Of a stretch of DNA of 44,287 nucleotides, positions 1 through 8,937 are shown in pieces. Within the stretch, counting starts at the first letter, position 1. Each line of letters begins with the position of its first letter. A program made the position numbers and the translations under genes. The notes below the pieces were generated by a model. The model saw nothing but the letters and a program-made list of their open reading frames with translations, was not told the origin of the DNA and did not search any database. The stretch is from positions 1-44,287 of the forward strand of contig NZ_VLKN01000011.1 of the NCBI RefSeq assembly GCF_007830035.1. The letters are read 5' to 3'. This stretch comes from Luteimonas cucumeris. Lineage in GTDB: Bacteria; Pseudomonadota; Gammaproteobacteria; Xanthomonadales; Xanthomonadaceae.

Positions 1-125
1 GTCTTCCCCGATCAAGGCTCACGTAGCGGCTTGGAGCCCTCGTAGATTTTCCGACTCGCCCTCCTGGCTCGGTCGGAAAACGGCGGCCATCCATGGCCGC
101 CGCCCTCCGGGTCTGCGGACATTCG
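1..125 (-). repeat. Dispersed palindromic repeat, truncated at window edge
   Basis: On the minus strand this stretch reads as a short palindrome of the form GGCGGCCATGGATGGCCGCC followed by GTTTTCCGAC and, further on, GAGTCGGAAAATC. The same order of blocks recurs at 8557-8880 and 44145-44287, so it is a dispersed intergenic element and not a gene. The rest of 1-242 shows no convincing gene; 126-242 is the probable leader and promoter region of hemH. Confidence 0.6.
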
Positions 126-242
126 CGGCATTTGGTTGTGTCGCATCAGATCAAAAGCCGCAAGCGACACTTCCCTTCTCTTTTGAGCAGTAAAACCGCT
201 CACGCATGCTAAGGTGCGCGCGCCCTGAAGCCAGCGTCCTGC

Positions 243-1208
243 ATGCCAGCCTCGCCTTCCATCGCCCTGCTCCTGGTCAACCTCGGTACGCCCGATGCGC
301 CGACCGCGCGCGCCGTGCGGCGTTATCTGGGCGAGTTCCTGCACGACCATCGCGTGGTGCAGCTGACGCGCTGGCTGTGGTGTCCGCTGCTGCATTTCGC
401 GATCCTGCCGCTGCGCGGGCCGAAAGTGGCGCACAAATACGCCCAGATCTGGATGGAGGAGGGTTCGCCGCTGGCGGTGCATACCCGGCGCCTGGCCGCG
501 GTCGTGCAATCGCTACAGCCGCAATGGCGGGTGGTGCATGCGATGCGCTATGGCCAGCCGGCGATCGCCACGGTGCTCGAACGCCTGCGCGCGGAAGGCG
601 TCCGGCAGGTGGTGGTGCTGCCGCTGTACCCGCAGTACTCGACCACCACCACTGCTTCGGTCGCCGACGCGGTGGCGAAAGCCGGGGTCGGGCTGGACGT
701 GCGGATGATCGACGATTACGCCGTCGATCCGGCCTGGGTCGACGCCGTCGCCGATTCGATCCGCATGGATCGCGCCGCGCACGGCACCGGCCGTCACCTG
801 CTGTTTTCTTTCCACGGATTGCCGCAGCGCCTGGCCGATCAGGGCGATCCGTATCCGCAGCGCTGCGAGGCCAGCGCGGAAGCCATCGCCGCGGCGCTGG
901 ACCTGCCTGCCGATGCGTGGAGTCTCAGCTACCAGTCGCGCTTCGGTCGCGAACGCTGGCTGCAGCCGGCGGCCGCCGAGGTGCTGGATGAGCTGGCGGC
1001 ACGTGGCGTCGACAGCGTCGATGTCGTCTGCCCCGGTTTCGCCGTCGATTGCCTGGAGACGCTGGAGGAAGTGGCGATGATGCTGGCCGCGCGCTTCGCC
1101 GAACGCGGCGGTCGCCTGCACTACATTCCCTGCCTCAACGAGGCGCCGTCGCATGCGCAGGCGCTGGCCGCGCTGGCGCAACGACGGCTGGACATGTGCG
1201 ATGCATGA
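243..1208 (+). CDS. hemH: Ferrochelatase
   Basis: This gene encodes a 321-aa ferrochelatase, which inserts ferrous iron into protoporphyrin IX in the last step of haem synthesis. The N-terminus has the family signature [12 protein letters not shown], followed by RRYLGEFL and the substrate-loop segment EGSPLAVHT. The middle holds [14 protein letters not shown], and the catalytic histidine lies in [11 protein letters not shown]. The C-terminal half has [13 protein letters not shown] and [16 protein letters not shown], the latter with the conserved acidic residues. Length matches proteobacterial HemH. The start at 243 gives the usual short tail before the first strand. Its last 8 bases overlap the next gene, so the two are probably co-transcribed. 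Confidence 0.95.
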   Translation: MPASPSIALLLVNLGTPDAPTARAVRRYLGEFLHDHRVVQLTRWLWCPLLHFAILPLRGPKVAHKYAQIWMEEGSPLAVHTRRLAAVVQSLQPQWRVVHAMRYGQPAIATVLERLRAEGVRQVVVLPLYPQYSTTTTASVADAVAKAGVGLDVRMIDDYAVDPAWVDAVADSIRMDRAAHGTGRHLLFSFHGLPQRLADQGDPYPQRCEASAEAIAAALDLPADAWSLSYQSRFGRERWLQPAAAEVLDELAARGVDSVDVVCPGFAVDCLETLEEVAMMLAARFAERGGRLHYIPCLNEAPSHAQALAALAQRRLDMCDA

Positions 1209-2043
1209 GTTCGCCGTGCGTACGCCGCTGGGCGCGATCGCCGGCCTGCGCAACGGACGCGAAGGCGCGCCGCGGGTGCTGGCGCTGCATGGCTGGCTCG
1301 ACAATGCCGCCAGCTTCGTGCCGCTGGCACCGTACCTGGATGACGTGGACCTGGTCGCGATAGACCTGCCTGGCCATGGCCGTTCCGCGCACCTGCCGCC
1401 GGGCGCCGATTATTCGTTCGCCGGCGCCCTGAACACCGTGCTGGATGCCGCCGACGCGCTCGGCTGGGATCGCTTCGCCCTGCTCGGCCATTCGATGGGC
1501 GCGGGCATCGCCAGCCTGATCGCCGCCGCATGTCCACAACGGATCGAGCGTGGCGTCTTCATCGAGGCGCTCGGCGCGCTGGCCGAAGACGTCGATCGCA
1601 CCGTGAGCCGCATGCGCGAAGCGGTGGCGGCGACGCGTGCGTTGCCGGGCAAGCGGCTGCGCGTTTTTCCGACGCTGGAGCCGGCGATCCGCGCACGCAT
1701 GCAGGCCAACCAGCTCAGCGAGCCGGTGGCGCGACTGCTGGTCGAACGCGGTGTCGATGCGGTCGAAGGTGGCTACGTCTGGTCCAGCGATCCGCGGCTG
1801 ACGCTGCCGACCATGACGCGCATGACCGAGGCGCAGATCGCCGACCTGGTACGCGGCATCGAATGCCCGGCGCGGGTGATCTTCGCCGATCCCGCGCAGA
1901 CGTACCTGCCCGATCCGCTGCGTCGCGCGCGCGCCGCATTACTGCCGCAGGGCGAACTGATCGTGCTGGCGGGCGGACATCACCTGCACATGGAGCAGCC
2001 GCGGCAGGTGGCCGCGGCGATCACCGGTTTCTTCCACGCCTGA
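1201..2043 (+). CDS. Alpha/beta hydrolase
   Basis: A 280-aa alpha/beta-hydrolase-fold enzyme of unknown substrate. It shows the strand and oxyanion segment [13 protein letters not shown], the nucleophile elbow LLGHSMGAG (Ser in GHSMG), and a C-terminal catalytic histidine in [12 protein letters not shown]. The acidic residue probably lies in [13 protein letters not shown] chose the ATG at 1201, which overlaps the hemH stop by 8 bases, over an upstream ATG at 1153 deep inside hemH, because the 1201 start begins directly with the sheet typical of the family ([11 protein letters not shown]). The gene ends 6 bp before the convergent lipoprotein gene. Substrate cannot be told from sequence. Confidence 0.88.
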   Translation: MHEFAVRTPLGAIAGLRNGREGAPRVLALHGWLDNAASFVPLAPYLDDVDLVAIDLPGHGRSAHLPPGADYSFAGALNTVLDAADALGWDRFALLGHSMGAGIASLIAAACPQRIERGVFIEALGALAEDVDRTVSRMREAVAATRALPGKRLRVFPTLEPAIRARMQANQLSEPVARLLVERGVDAVEGGYVWSSDPRLTLPTMTRMTEAQIADLVRGIECPARVIFADPAQTYLPDPLRRARAALLPQGELIVLAGGHHLHMEQPRQVAAAITGFFHA

Positions 2044-2049
2044 CGCGCG

Positions 2050-2568
2050 TTACTGCGGCTTCTGGCCCAGCTGCACGCCGACGACGACATCATCGTCCTC
2101 GGCACTGAACGACAGCATCGCTACGCGGCGCTCCTTCTCGAACGACACCAGCGCGTTGTCCGCCTGCGGCTGCATCGCCATGGTTTCCTTCCAGCCTTGT
2201 TTGGCCATCGCCGCGCGCGCATCGACGTACAACGCAGGCACGGCGCCCTGTGTACGCAGGCTGAGCACCTGCGCGCCACCCATCTCCATGACGCTTTCCA
2301 CCCGGTAGGCCTCGGGCAGGAACAGGTCGCCGGGGAAGCCCTTCGGCAACGGCAGATCGTCGCCACTGTTGATGTTGACTTCGCCCTTTTCGGTCTTGAG
2401 CGTGACGCCGCCCTTGCCGTCCGGATCGATGTCCACCTTGTTGCCGCTGGCTTTTTCCAGCGCGGCTTCGGCCAGTGCATCGCCAGCCTTCTGGCAGCCG
2501 GCCAGCAACAACGGGGCCAGCAGCAGCGCCAGTGCGACGCGGTGGAGGATGGGGGACGATGTCTGCAT
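2050..2568 (-). CDS. Putative lipoprotein, function unknown
   Basis: A 172-aa exported lipoprotein. The N-terminus has a short basic and hydrophobic signal ending in the lipobox LLLAGC, with Cys25 as the likely lipidated residue. The mature part begins with a short Ala-rich helix, continues with a Lys/Asp/Gly-rich strand-like segment (VDIDPDGKGGVTLKTEKGE), and ends with a compact mixed domain. I do not recognise the family. It lies 57 bp downstream of the metallopeptidase gene on the same strand and may share its transcript. Confidence 0.75.
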   Translation of the reverse strand: MQTSSPILHRVALALLLAPLLLAGCQKAGDALAEAALEKASGNKVDIDPDGKGGVTLKTEKGEVNINSGDDLPLPKGFPGDLFLPEAYRVESVMEMGGAQVLSLRTQGAVPALYVDARAAMAKQGWKETMAMQPQADNALVSFEKERRVAMLSFSAEDDDVVVGVQLGQKPQ

Positions 2569-2625
2569 GCGTGCTTCCTTCGGGTTCGGTCGTTATCGAC
2601 CACAACCCATACGCAATATGGACGC

Positions 2626-3402
2626 TCAGACGGACAGCAATGCGCGCAGGCTCGCTTTCAGGCGCCGGCCCTCGGCATGGAAATAGTCGCGCTCATCGCG
2701 CCAGGCGGGAAAACGCGCCTCGACCTCGCGCCAGAACGCACGCGAATGGTCCGGTCGGATCAGGTGGCAGAGTTCATGCACCAGCACGTATTCGAACGCC
2801 GATGGCCGCGCCAGCACCAGCGACAGGTCCAGCACCACCACGCCGTCGGCGCTCAGCGAACCCCACTGCGACGACATCACCTTGAACTGCACCCGCGATG
2901 GCGCGCGCGGCAGCGTCGGCAGGTACTTCGGCAGCCAGCGGCCGAGGTCGACGCGGGCCTGGGCTTCGTAGAAATCGCGCAGCGCGCGCCGCAGGGCGGC
3001 TTCGCCGGCGCGCACCGGCAGCGTGAACAACAGGCCATCCGCGTCTTCGTGCAGGCGCGCGTACCGGCCCTCGCCCCAGCGCAGTGGCAACTGCGCATCG
3101 CGTAGCGGCAGCGCGGTGGTCTGGTCGCGCTGCAGATGCGGCAACGCATCCATCGCGAAATGATCGAGCTGCCGCGCCAGCCAGTCGCGATGTTCGGCAA
3201 CGAAACGATCGCCTGAAACCAGGCTGGCACGCAGCGGCAGGCTCAGCCGCGCGCCGCGCTCGTCGACCGACAGGCGCAGCCGGCGCGCACGTGGATCGCG
3301 CACGCGGGTGATGTCGACATGGCGGCCGTCGGGCAGGACGACCGAGAGCGTGTCGCGCGTGGCACGGGGGGCGGGCGCGAGCAGGCGGAACGGGGAAGGC
3401 AT
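2626..3402 (-). CDS. YgjP-like (DUF45/M48-related) metallopeptidase
   Basis: A 258-aa protein of the YgjP/DUF45 family of putative zinc-dependent metallopeptidases. The zinc site is visible as HELCHLIRPDHSRAFW near the C-terminus (HExxH plus a downstream His). Upstream is the family segment RVQFKVMSSQWGSLSADG before the strand VVLDLSLVLA. The N-terminal region (RRLRLSVDERGARLSLP) matches the beta-rich start of this family. I chose the ATG at 3402, giving MPSPFRLL; the longer reading to 3456 adds 18 unlikely residues. Its substrate is unknown. Confidence 0.85.
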   Translation of the reverse strand: MPSPFRLLAPAPRATRDTLSVVLPDGRHVDITRVRDPRARRLRLSVDERGARLSLPLRASLVSGDRFVAEHRDWLARQLDHFAMDALPHLQRDQTTALPLRDAQLPLRWGEGRYARLHEDADGLLFTLPVRAGEAALRRALRDFYEAQARVDLGRWLPKYLPTLPRAPSRVQFKVMSSQWGSLSADGVVVLDLSLVLARPSAFEYVLVHELCHLIRPDHSRAFWREVEARFPAWRDERDYFHAEGRRLKASLRALLSV

Positions 3403-3591
3403 GGGCGATATCGTAAAGGGGCGGCAAGTGCCGCGTATGAATGCTGCAACGCGCACGTGCCGCTGGGTGGCGGCGCCGTCGCGAATGTCGTTCGATGGCG
3501 ATCACAAACGCAGCGCGGATTTGGATACAACCCAGAGGAGGCAGCGGAGTTCCGCCCTCGCGACGACAGTAAACGCGTCGCGCGGAATGGG

Positions 3592-3614
3592 GCCACTGCC
3601 GCAGCAGCAGTGGC
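3592..3614 (-). terminator. Hairpin after rdgC
   Basis: A perfect 8-bp stem (GCCACTGC / GCAGTGGC, 7-nt loop) lies 12 bp beyond the rdgC stop codon. It has no clear U-tract, so it may be a weak or factor-assisted terminator, or a 3' stabilising hairpin. The rest of 3403-3626 shows no gene. Confidence 0.4.
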
Positions 3615-3626
3615 GGTTCCAGTCGC

Positions 3627-4532
3627 TCAGGCGTCGGCGCGACTCAGCTTCAACGCCGGTTCCAGTATCGCGAACAGCCGCTTCAGCTCGCCGGCCATCA
3701 GCGCGAAGCGCGCGTTGAGTTCGGCGCGGATGTCGTCGCCGTTGTCGCCTTCGAGCTGGTCGACGGCGCCATCGAGGAACTTGAGCTTGCGGATGATCAG
3801 GTCCTCGCCGAGCACGAACGAGACGTGGTCGTCCAGGGTCAGCGCCAGCCGCGTGACCTGCTTGCCGGCTTCCAGGTGCTTGGCGATCTCGTCGCCCTGC
3901 AGTTCCTGGTGCTGGCATTTGACGATCGCGCCGTGTTCGGCGGCGTCCTTCAGTTCGCATTCCTCGCCCAGCGCCAGGCCCTCGGGCAGCGTTTCGCCGG
4001 CGATCCAGCCGGTCAGCACGCTGCGCGGCGCGACTTCCGCGTTCAACGGCAGCGCCGGGAAGCTGCCCAGCGCATGGCGGATTTCCGAGACCACGGTTTC
4101 GGCGTTCTTGCGCGAGGAGGTATCGACGATGCACAGGCCGTGCTCGAGGTCGAGCATCGCGTCGGTGCGCGACGGCCGCACGAACGCGCGCGGCAGCAGT
4201 TCGTGGACCAGGTCTTCCTTGAGCTGCCTGCGCGCGCGGCCGCCAAGCTTGCGGCCTTCCTTTTCCTCGATCTCGGCGAGCTTCTTGCCGAGCAGATCGT
4301 TGACCACCGCCGACGGCAGCAGCTTGTCCTCGCCGCCCACGGTCAGCCAGACCGCATCGTCGACGCGGTGCGACAACTCCTCGGAATGGCGGCCGAACGG
4401 CGACACGAAGCCGCGCGAAAACAGCTCCAGCGCGCCAACCGGCTTGAGCTGGACTTCGGCCAGGTGGGTGTCGAGTTCGGACAGGTCGAGCGAAGTGGGG
4501 AAGCGGAACAGGGTCAGGTTTCTGAAGAACAT
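3627..4532 (-). CDS. rdgC: Recombination-associated protein RdgC
   Basis: A 301-aa RdgC, a ring-forming double-stranded-DNA-binding protein that modulates RecA-dependent recombination. The N-terminus MFFRNLTLFRFP is the family start. Further family features are GFVSPFGR, the basic segment EEKEGRKLGGRARRQLKED, PRAFVRP, and the C-terminal segment LALTLDDHVSFVLGEDLIIRKLKFLD. Length equals that of the E. coli protein (about 303 aa). It stands alone, with 81 bp to ttcA. Confidence 0.95.
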   Translation of the reverse strand: MFFRNLTLFRFPTSLDLSELDTHLAEVQLKPVGALELFSRGFVSPFGRHSEELSHRVDDAVWLTVGGEDKLLPSAVVNDLLGKKLAEIEEKEGRKLGGRARRQLKEDLVHELLPRAFVRPSRTDAMLDLEHGLCIVDTSSRKNAETVVSEIRHALGSFPALPLNAEVAPRSVLTGWIAGETLPEGLALGEECELKDAAEHGAIVKCQHQELQGDEIAKHLEAGKQVTRLALTLDDHVSFVLGEDLIIRKLKFLDGAVDQLEGDNGDDIRAELNARFALMAGELKRLFAILEPALKLSRADA

Positions 4533-4561
4533 CGAAGGTCCGTGTTGAGGAATGATTTCAA

Positions 4562-4593
4562 GCCGTCGTTTCCGCCTGCGCGGGAATGACGGC
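4562..4593. repeat. REP-like palindrome
   Basis: An imperfect inverted repeat (GCCGTCGTTTCCGC, short loop, then CGGGAATGACGGC) fills the gap between rdgC and ttcA. It resembles the common REP-type sequence containing TTCCCGCG...CGGGAAT found between genes in many Proteobacteria. It may also act as the 3' hairpin of the ttcA message. Confidence 0.5.
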
Positions 4594-4613
4594 CTGGAAC
4601 GAAGCGCATTGAA

Positions 4614-5507
4614 TTACGAAGCGCCGCTTTCGTGCGGCTCGCCCGCCAGCCAGGCATGCGCATCCGGCAACGTTGCATTGCCCAGCCGGCCCAGCGCGAG
4701 GAAATCGAACAGTTTCGGATCGCTCAGCTGCGAGGGCCGGATGTCGCCCAGCGCGCGCGCGATCTGTTCGATGCGGCCGGGGGTTTCGCGCTCCCACTGG
4801 TCCAGCATCCTCTTGACCTGCTTGCGCTGCAGGTTCTCCTGCGAGCCGCACAGGTTGCAGGGGATGATCGGGAAGGATCTGGCGCGTGCGTACTCGGCGA
4901 TGTCGTCCTCGCGCACGTAGGCCAGCGGCCGGATCACCACATGCTTGCCGTCGTCGCTGAGCAGCTTCGGCGGCATGCCGCTGATCTTGGAATGGAAGAA
5001 CAGGTTGAGGAAGAAGGTCGCCACCAGGTCGTCGCGATGGTGGCCGAGCGCGATCTTGGTGAAGCCGTGCTGTTCAGCGTAGGTGTAAAGCGCACCGCGG
5101 CGCAGGCGCGAACACAGCGAACACATCGTCTTGCCTTCCGGCACGACCCGGGTGACGACCGAATAGGTGTCCTGCTCGAGGATCCGGTACGGCACACCGA
5201 TCGATTCCAGATAGCCCGGCAGCACGTGTTCCGGGAAGTCCGGCTGTTTCTGGTCGAGGTTGACCGCCACCAGCTCGAAGCGCACCGGCGCCTTCTTCTG
5301 CAGTTGCAGCAGGATGTCGAGCAGGGTGTAGCTGTCCTTGCCGCCGGACAGGCAGACCATCACCTTGTCGCCTTCCTCGATCATGCCGAAGTCGGCGATG
5401 GCTCGGCCGACCTGGTGGCGCAGGCGCTTGGCCAGCTTGTGCTGCGCGTGCACGGCACGATCGCGGGCGCGTGGCAGGGGTTCGGCGAGGGGCAGGACGG
5501 TACTCAT
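4614..5507 (-). CDS. ttcA: tRNA 2-thiocytidine(32) synthetase TtcA
   Basis: A 297-aa TtcA, which thiolates cytidine 32 of certain tRNAs using ATP and an iron-sulfur cluster. The PP-loop SGGKDS is at residues 54-59. The cysteines that hold the cluster are in [11 protein letters not shown], and a third is in CNLCGSQ. Other family segments are [10 protein letters not shown] and [18 protein letters not shown]. Size agrees with E. coli TtcA (311 aa). It is divergent from the small gene at 5577, with 69 bp shared for both promoters. Confidence 0.95.
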   Translation of the reverse strand: MSTVLPLAEPLPRARDRAVHAQHKLAKRLRHQVGRAIADFGMIEEGDKVMVCLSGGKDSYTLLDILLQLQKKAPVRFELVAVNLDQKQPDFPEHVLPGYLESIGVPYRILEQDTYSVVTRVVPEGKTMCSLCSRLRRGALYTYAEQHGFTKIALGHHRDDLVATFFLNLFFHSKISGMPPKLLSDDGKHVVIRPLAYVREDDIAEYARARSFPIIPCNLCGSQENLQRKQVKRMLDQWERETPGRIEQIARALGDIRPSQLSDPKLFDFLALGRLGNATLPDAHAWLAGEPHESGAS

Positions 5508-5576
5508 CGGCCGACCATTTTAGCGGCAGCCGGCGCGATGACGCTCATGCCGGCGCCCCTGTAAGCTGCACGAACG

Positions 5577-5786
5577 ATGCAGCAACCTCCCGATCCCGCA
5601 GAAACCACCCGCCGCGTGGTCGAGCTGAAGCTCGAGCATCGCGACCTGGACGAGGCCATCGCCCGCCTGCAGGCCGACATCGACGCCGACGAACTGGCGA
5701 TCAAGCGCCTGAAGAAACGCAAGCTGCAGCTGAAGGATGCGATCGCCAAGCTGGAATCGGCGTTGATTCCCGACCTGGACGCCTGA
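5577..5786 (+). CDS. Small coiled-coil protein of the DUF465 (YdcH-like) family
   Basis: A 69-aa, highly charged helical protein. The core (ELKLEHRDLDEAIARLQ, then DELAIKRLKKRKLQLKDAI) matches the DUF465 pattern of an H-x-x-L-D-x-x-I segment followed by a basic L-K-K-x-K-L-x-L-K-D helix. Members form short coiled coils; their role is unknown. A hairpin at 5855-5879 follows the gene. Confidence 0.85.
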   Translation: MQQPPDPAETTRRVVELKLEHRDLDEAIARLQADIDADELAIKRLKKRKLQLKDAIAKLESALIPDLDA

Positions 5787-5854
5787 ACCGGCTTGCGGCG
5801 CCGGGATTGCTATCCGCTTTGATGAACGTGACGGCGCGCTGGTCCGCCGGGAAA

Positions 5855-5879
5855 GGCGGCATCCTTGCTGGATGCCGCC
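5855..5879. terminator. Hairpin between convergent genes
   Basis: A perfect 10-bp stem GGCGGCATCC / GGATGCCGCC with loop TTGCT lies between the DUF465 gene and the convergent lipoprotein gene. There is no long T-tract on either side, so termination is an inference from position and stem strength. Confidence 0.5.
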
Positions 5880-5914
5880 GGATCGCCTTCCAGCAACGCG
5901 GCAAACAGTGTGCG

Positions 5915-6205
5915 CTATTTCTTGTTGCAGACAGGCGGATTGGTCATTCCCATCGACAGCAGGTTGCCGCCGTTGACGATGCAGGTATACGGCTTGCCGT
6001 CCCGGGTCTGCAATTCGACGTAGGTGTTGACGCCTTCCGTGCGTCGACTGACCAGCGTGACCTCGGCGGGCGGATAGCCGATCGCGCCGGCCGTCTGCGA
6101 CACGATGTCTTCATCCGACAGCATGTTGGTGCTGCTCGCCAGGCTGGCGCAGCCGGTGGCCAGCACCGAGGTCATGACGACCAGTGTGATCCCTCTCAAT
6201 GACAT
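5915..6205 (-). CDS. Small lipoprotein, function unknown
   Basis: A 96-aa exported lipoprotein. The N-terminus MSLRGITLVVMTSVLATGC carries a lipobox (LATGC, Cys19). The mature domain of about 77 aa holds two cysteines (YTCIVNGG and PPVCNKK) that could form a disulfide. I chose the ATG at 6205; the longer frame to 6313 has no signal-like start. The family was not recognised. It lies downstream of the serine hydrolase gene on the same strand. Confidence 0.72.
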   Translation of the reverse strand: MSLRGITLVVMTSVLATGCASLASSTNMLSDEDIVSQTAGAIGYPPAEVTLVSRRTEGVNTYVELQTRDGKPYTCIVNGGNLLSMGMTNPPVCNKK

Positions 6206-6325
6206 GAAACTTCTCCGTGTTCTGAAGGCCCTGTTCGATGGATCGGGCTGGCAGGGGCCGATCTGCCAGCCGGATGGGTTATCGATCCCGGTCCTGCTTT
6301 CGCGATGCGCCATTGGCCGGTGCGG

Positions 6326-7852
6326 TCATGGCGATTGGCGGCCGAAGTAGGCGCGGGCTTCGCCGTAGCCGACGGTGACGCCGCGTACGGCGCCATGTGC
6401 ATCGCGATGGAAGGCGTACTCGGTGCCGAACACGCTCGGTGCGACGAACCGCGCCGGCGACAGTGGTCGCAGCGCGCCGGTTTCATCGGGCAGGACGATG
6501 GACAGTTTGTCGTCGCCGGCCTTGACCTCGAAGGTTTCCAGATCGGGGAAAACGTCGGTGAAGGCGCGACGCAGATCCAGCGGCACGGCGTCGTCGGCCC
6601 GGTACACGCCGGCGTAGTCGGCGAGCCTGACGGCCCCCGGCGCCAGCGCGACGACGCGCACCGGCGGATTGACGGCCTGGCCGATGGCATCGGAAAGCGC
6701 GTTGCGGATCTCGTTGCGCAATTGCCAGCCGTTTTCGCCATTGGTCAGGATGACGAAGCCATCGCCGGTTTCCAGATAGCCCTCGATCCAGGCCATGTAG
6801 CTGTCGTTGGAACCACCGTGATGGAAGACGCGCGCATTGCCGGCGCCGTCCAGGCGCGGCCCCAGACCGTGCCAGCTAGGCGCGACCTCGGTCATCATCT
6901 GTACTGCCAGGGGCTGCGGCAGGAAGGCATGCGTGCCCTGGTAACTGCCGATCAGCGCGGCGACGAAGCCGCCGAGTTCATTGGCGCTGGTCCACAGGCC
7001 GGCCGCGGCCTGTTGCGGAAACGTCTGCCAACCGCGCGGCAGCGCCACGCGCCGGCCCTTGTCGTCATGGGCCTTGGCGATGTTGCCGTGCGAAGGCGAC
7101 AGCGGACTCTCGAACGTGCTGCGGCGCATGCCGAGGGGATCGAAAACCCGCATGCGCGCGACGCTTTCCAGCGGCGCACCGGCGATCTCCTCGATCACCA
7201 GCTGCGCGACCGTGGTGCCGCCGCCGGAGTAATCGCTGGACAAGCCGGGTGGCTGCTGCAGCCGCACCGGATCGTTCTTCGCCGGCGGCAGTCCATCCAG
7301 CGACTGCTGCAGCGTCGGCACCGCTTCGCCGGGCAGGAAGTCGGGAAAACCATGCACGTCCAGTCCGGAGGTATGCGACAGCAGCATGCGCATCGTCACC
7401 TTCGGTTCGGCGATCTCCGGCGTCGGCGCTATCCGCCACGACTCCAGATAGGCGTTGACGTCGCGATCCAGGTCGAGGCGGCCATCGGCCACCATCCGCA
7501 GCGACACCGCGGCTGCGATCACCTTGCTGATCGAGCCGACATTGAACAGCGTGTCGGCATCGACCGCGTCCGTGGTGCCGGCTTCGCGCACGCCGAAGCC
7601 CTCGGCATACACGACCTTGCCCTGCTGCAGTACCGCGACGGCCACGCCGGGAACGCGGTGATGCGCCATGCGCTCGCGCAGCGACCAGCCGGGCGGCATC
7701 TGCCCCGGTTCGAGCACGGTGGGCCGCAAGCCATGCTCGAGCGCGATGGCGGCATTGCGGTCATCCGTCTGCGCGTGGGCCGGCAAGCAGCACAGGCCGA
7801 TCACCAGCAGTGCCGACGCCGCGCGTCTGCTGCTGGATGCACGGATCATCAT
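6326..7852 (-). CDS. Serine hydrolase of the beta-lactamase (class C/PBP-like) family
   Basis: A 508-aa exported serine hydrolase. An N-terminal signal peptide (IRASSSRRAASALLVIG, cleavage near AHAQ) is followed by the beta-lactamase-like domain. The catalytic SxxK is in VGSISKVIAA, the YxN-equivalent is YSGGGT, and the KTG-equivalent is HHGGSN. LLSHTSGLDVHG and FDPLGMRRSTF are typical of this family. A C-terminal domain of about 130 residues follows (ADYAGVYRAD onward), as in many esterase or peptidase members. I prefer the ATG at 7852; a GTG at 7876 overlaps the upstream stop by 4 bases and is possible. The substrate is unknown, and a beta-lactamase role is not implied. Confidence 0.88.
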   Translation of the reverse strand: MMIRASSSRRAASALLVIGLCCLPAHAQTDDRNAAIALEHGLRPTVLEPGQMPPGWSLRERMAHHRVPGVAVAVLQQGKVVYAEGFGVREAGTTDAVDADTLFNVGSISKVIAAAVSLRMVADGRLDLDRDVNAYLESWRIAPTPEIAEPKVTMRMLLSHTSGLDVHGFPDFLPGEAVPTLQQSLDGLPPAKNDPVRLQQPPGLSSDYSGGGTTVAQLVIEEIAGAPLESVARMRVFDPLGMRRSTFESPLSPSHGNIAKAHDDKGRRVALPRGWQTFPQQAAAGLWTSANELGGFVAALIGSYQGTHAFLPQPLAVQMMTEVAPSWHGLGPRLDGAGNARVFHHGGSNDSYMAWIEGYLETGDGFVILTNGENGWQLRNEIRNALSDAIGQAVNPPVRVVALAPGAVRLADYAGVYRADDAVPLDLRRAFTDVFPDLETFEVKAGDDKLSIVLPDETGALRPLSPARFVAPSVFGTEYAFHRDAHGAVRGVTVGYGEARAYFGRQSP

Positions 7853-7872
7853 GCCTGTTCCGGTGCCTAGGC

Positions 7873-8367
7873 TCACTGCACCGGCGTCCAGTTGACCGAC
7901 CAGATCACCGACACGATCTTCCAGCCCTCATCCGTGCGCACCAGATGCCAGGCTTCCTTGCCGTGGTTGGTCTCCTTGTCGCCGTCTTGATAGCTGTAGT
8001 CGAACCAGACCGAGGCGATGTCGCCGTCGCTTTCGATTTTCACGTCGCGGAATTTCTCCTCCTGCCTTTCCTTGTCGGCGACGATGCTGTCGATGAACGA
8101 CAGGTGGCTGCTCTTGGGATTGATCCTCACCCTGGGCGCATCGGGTTGCTTGCGGCGGATCTGTCGCAGGTTGGCGTCGCCAGTGACGCTCTGCCAGGCG
8201 GTGTCCTCGTGCAGGAAAAGCTTCACGAAGCGTGCCTTGTCCTTGTCGATGACGCTGGCGCCGAACGCCGCGATAATCGACTCGACGGACGCGGTGTCCG
8301 GATTTCGGTCGAAAGCCTCGGCGAAGACAGGAAAGAACAGGCAGACGATCAGCAACAGCGATTTCAT
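7873..8367 (-). CDS. Exported NTF2/SnoaL-like small protein
   Basis: A 164-aa protein with a signal peptide (MKSLLLIVCLFFPVFAEA) and a single domain. The pattern is helix (ASVESIIAAFGASVIDKDKA), RFVKLFLHEDTAW, then strands with ASVWFDYSYQDG and EAWHLVRTDEGWKIVSVIWS. This matches the NTF2/SnoaL-like fold used for small-ligand binding or lyase chemistry. I chose the ATG at 8367, because the longer frame to 8484 has no start before the signal peptide that makes sense. Its end overlaps the possible GTG start of the serine hydrolase, so the two are likely one operon. Confidence 0.75.
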   Translation of the reverse strand: MKSLLLIVCLFFPVFAEAFDRNPDTASVESIIAAFGASVIDKDKARFVKLFLHEDTAWQSVTGDANLRQIRRKQPDAPRVRINPKSSHLSFIDSIVADKERQEEKFRDVKIESDGDIASVWFDYSYQDGDKETNHGKEAWHLVRTDEGWKIVSVIWSVNWTPVQ

Positions 8368-8556
8368 GGACACTCCGGCGTGGCGTTGGCCGGGGCAACA
8401 TAACGGCGGCCTGCGCGGAACGCGCGCTCCAATCGCCGAACCGTGCGTCGCCTGCGCCGAAGCGTGCGCGATCGATGGGGCCACATCAAGAATCTAGAGT
8501 GCGCTGCTGATTTCCTTTGTTGGTGATGGTTCTTGCGGCAGCCAAGGAAGTCCGAA

Positions 8557-8880
8557 GACCCGTAGGGCGGCGCACATGGATGTGCGCCGTTTTCCGGCCG
8601 AGCCATGGGTGAGGCGGTGCTGCCTGCGAGCCACCGGCTCGCGCACCGGCGAACGCACGCGCTGCTGGCGCGGGCCGGTCTTTTGCCGAAGGCAAAAGGC
8701 GAGTCGGAAAATCCCCGAGGACTGCAAAGCGCAACGTGAGCTCCGTCGAGGAAGAGCCCCTCTCTTTAACTCAGGGCTGCGCCCTTCGCCCTTCGGGCCG
8801 GCTACGCCGTTCGCGCCTGTGGCGCAGTGGTTACTTTCTCTTTGGCTCTGGAAGAGAAAGTGATCCGCGCAGCGGGCGGA
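8557..8880 (+). repeat. Dispersed intergenic repeat element (long copy)
   Basis: The most complete copy in the window. Blocks in order are a palindrome GGCGCACATGGATGTGCGCC followed by GTTTTCCGGCC, a variable centre, GAGTCGGAAAATC, a stretch of CAGGGCTGCGCCCTTCGCCC type, GGCGCAGTGGTTACTTTC, and a final partial inverted repeat (TTTCTCTTTGGCT / AGAGAAAG). Blocks recur at 1-125, 17650-17760 and 44145-44287. The whole 8368-8937 interval holds no gene I can support. Confidence 0.65.
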
Positions 8881-8937
8881 AGCTTTTTCACAGAGGAATT
8901 GGCGGAGCAATTTCCGCTATGCGATGAGTAAAAAACT

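Noticed and set aside
12-509. 165-codon minus-strand frame at the window start
   Set aside because: It covers the repeat and the 5' part of hemH in antisense and has no protein-like pattern.
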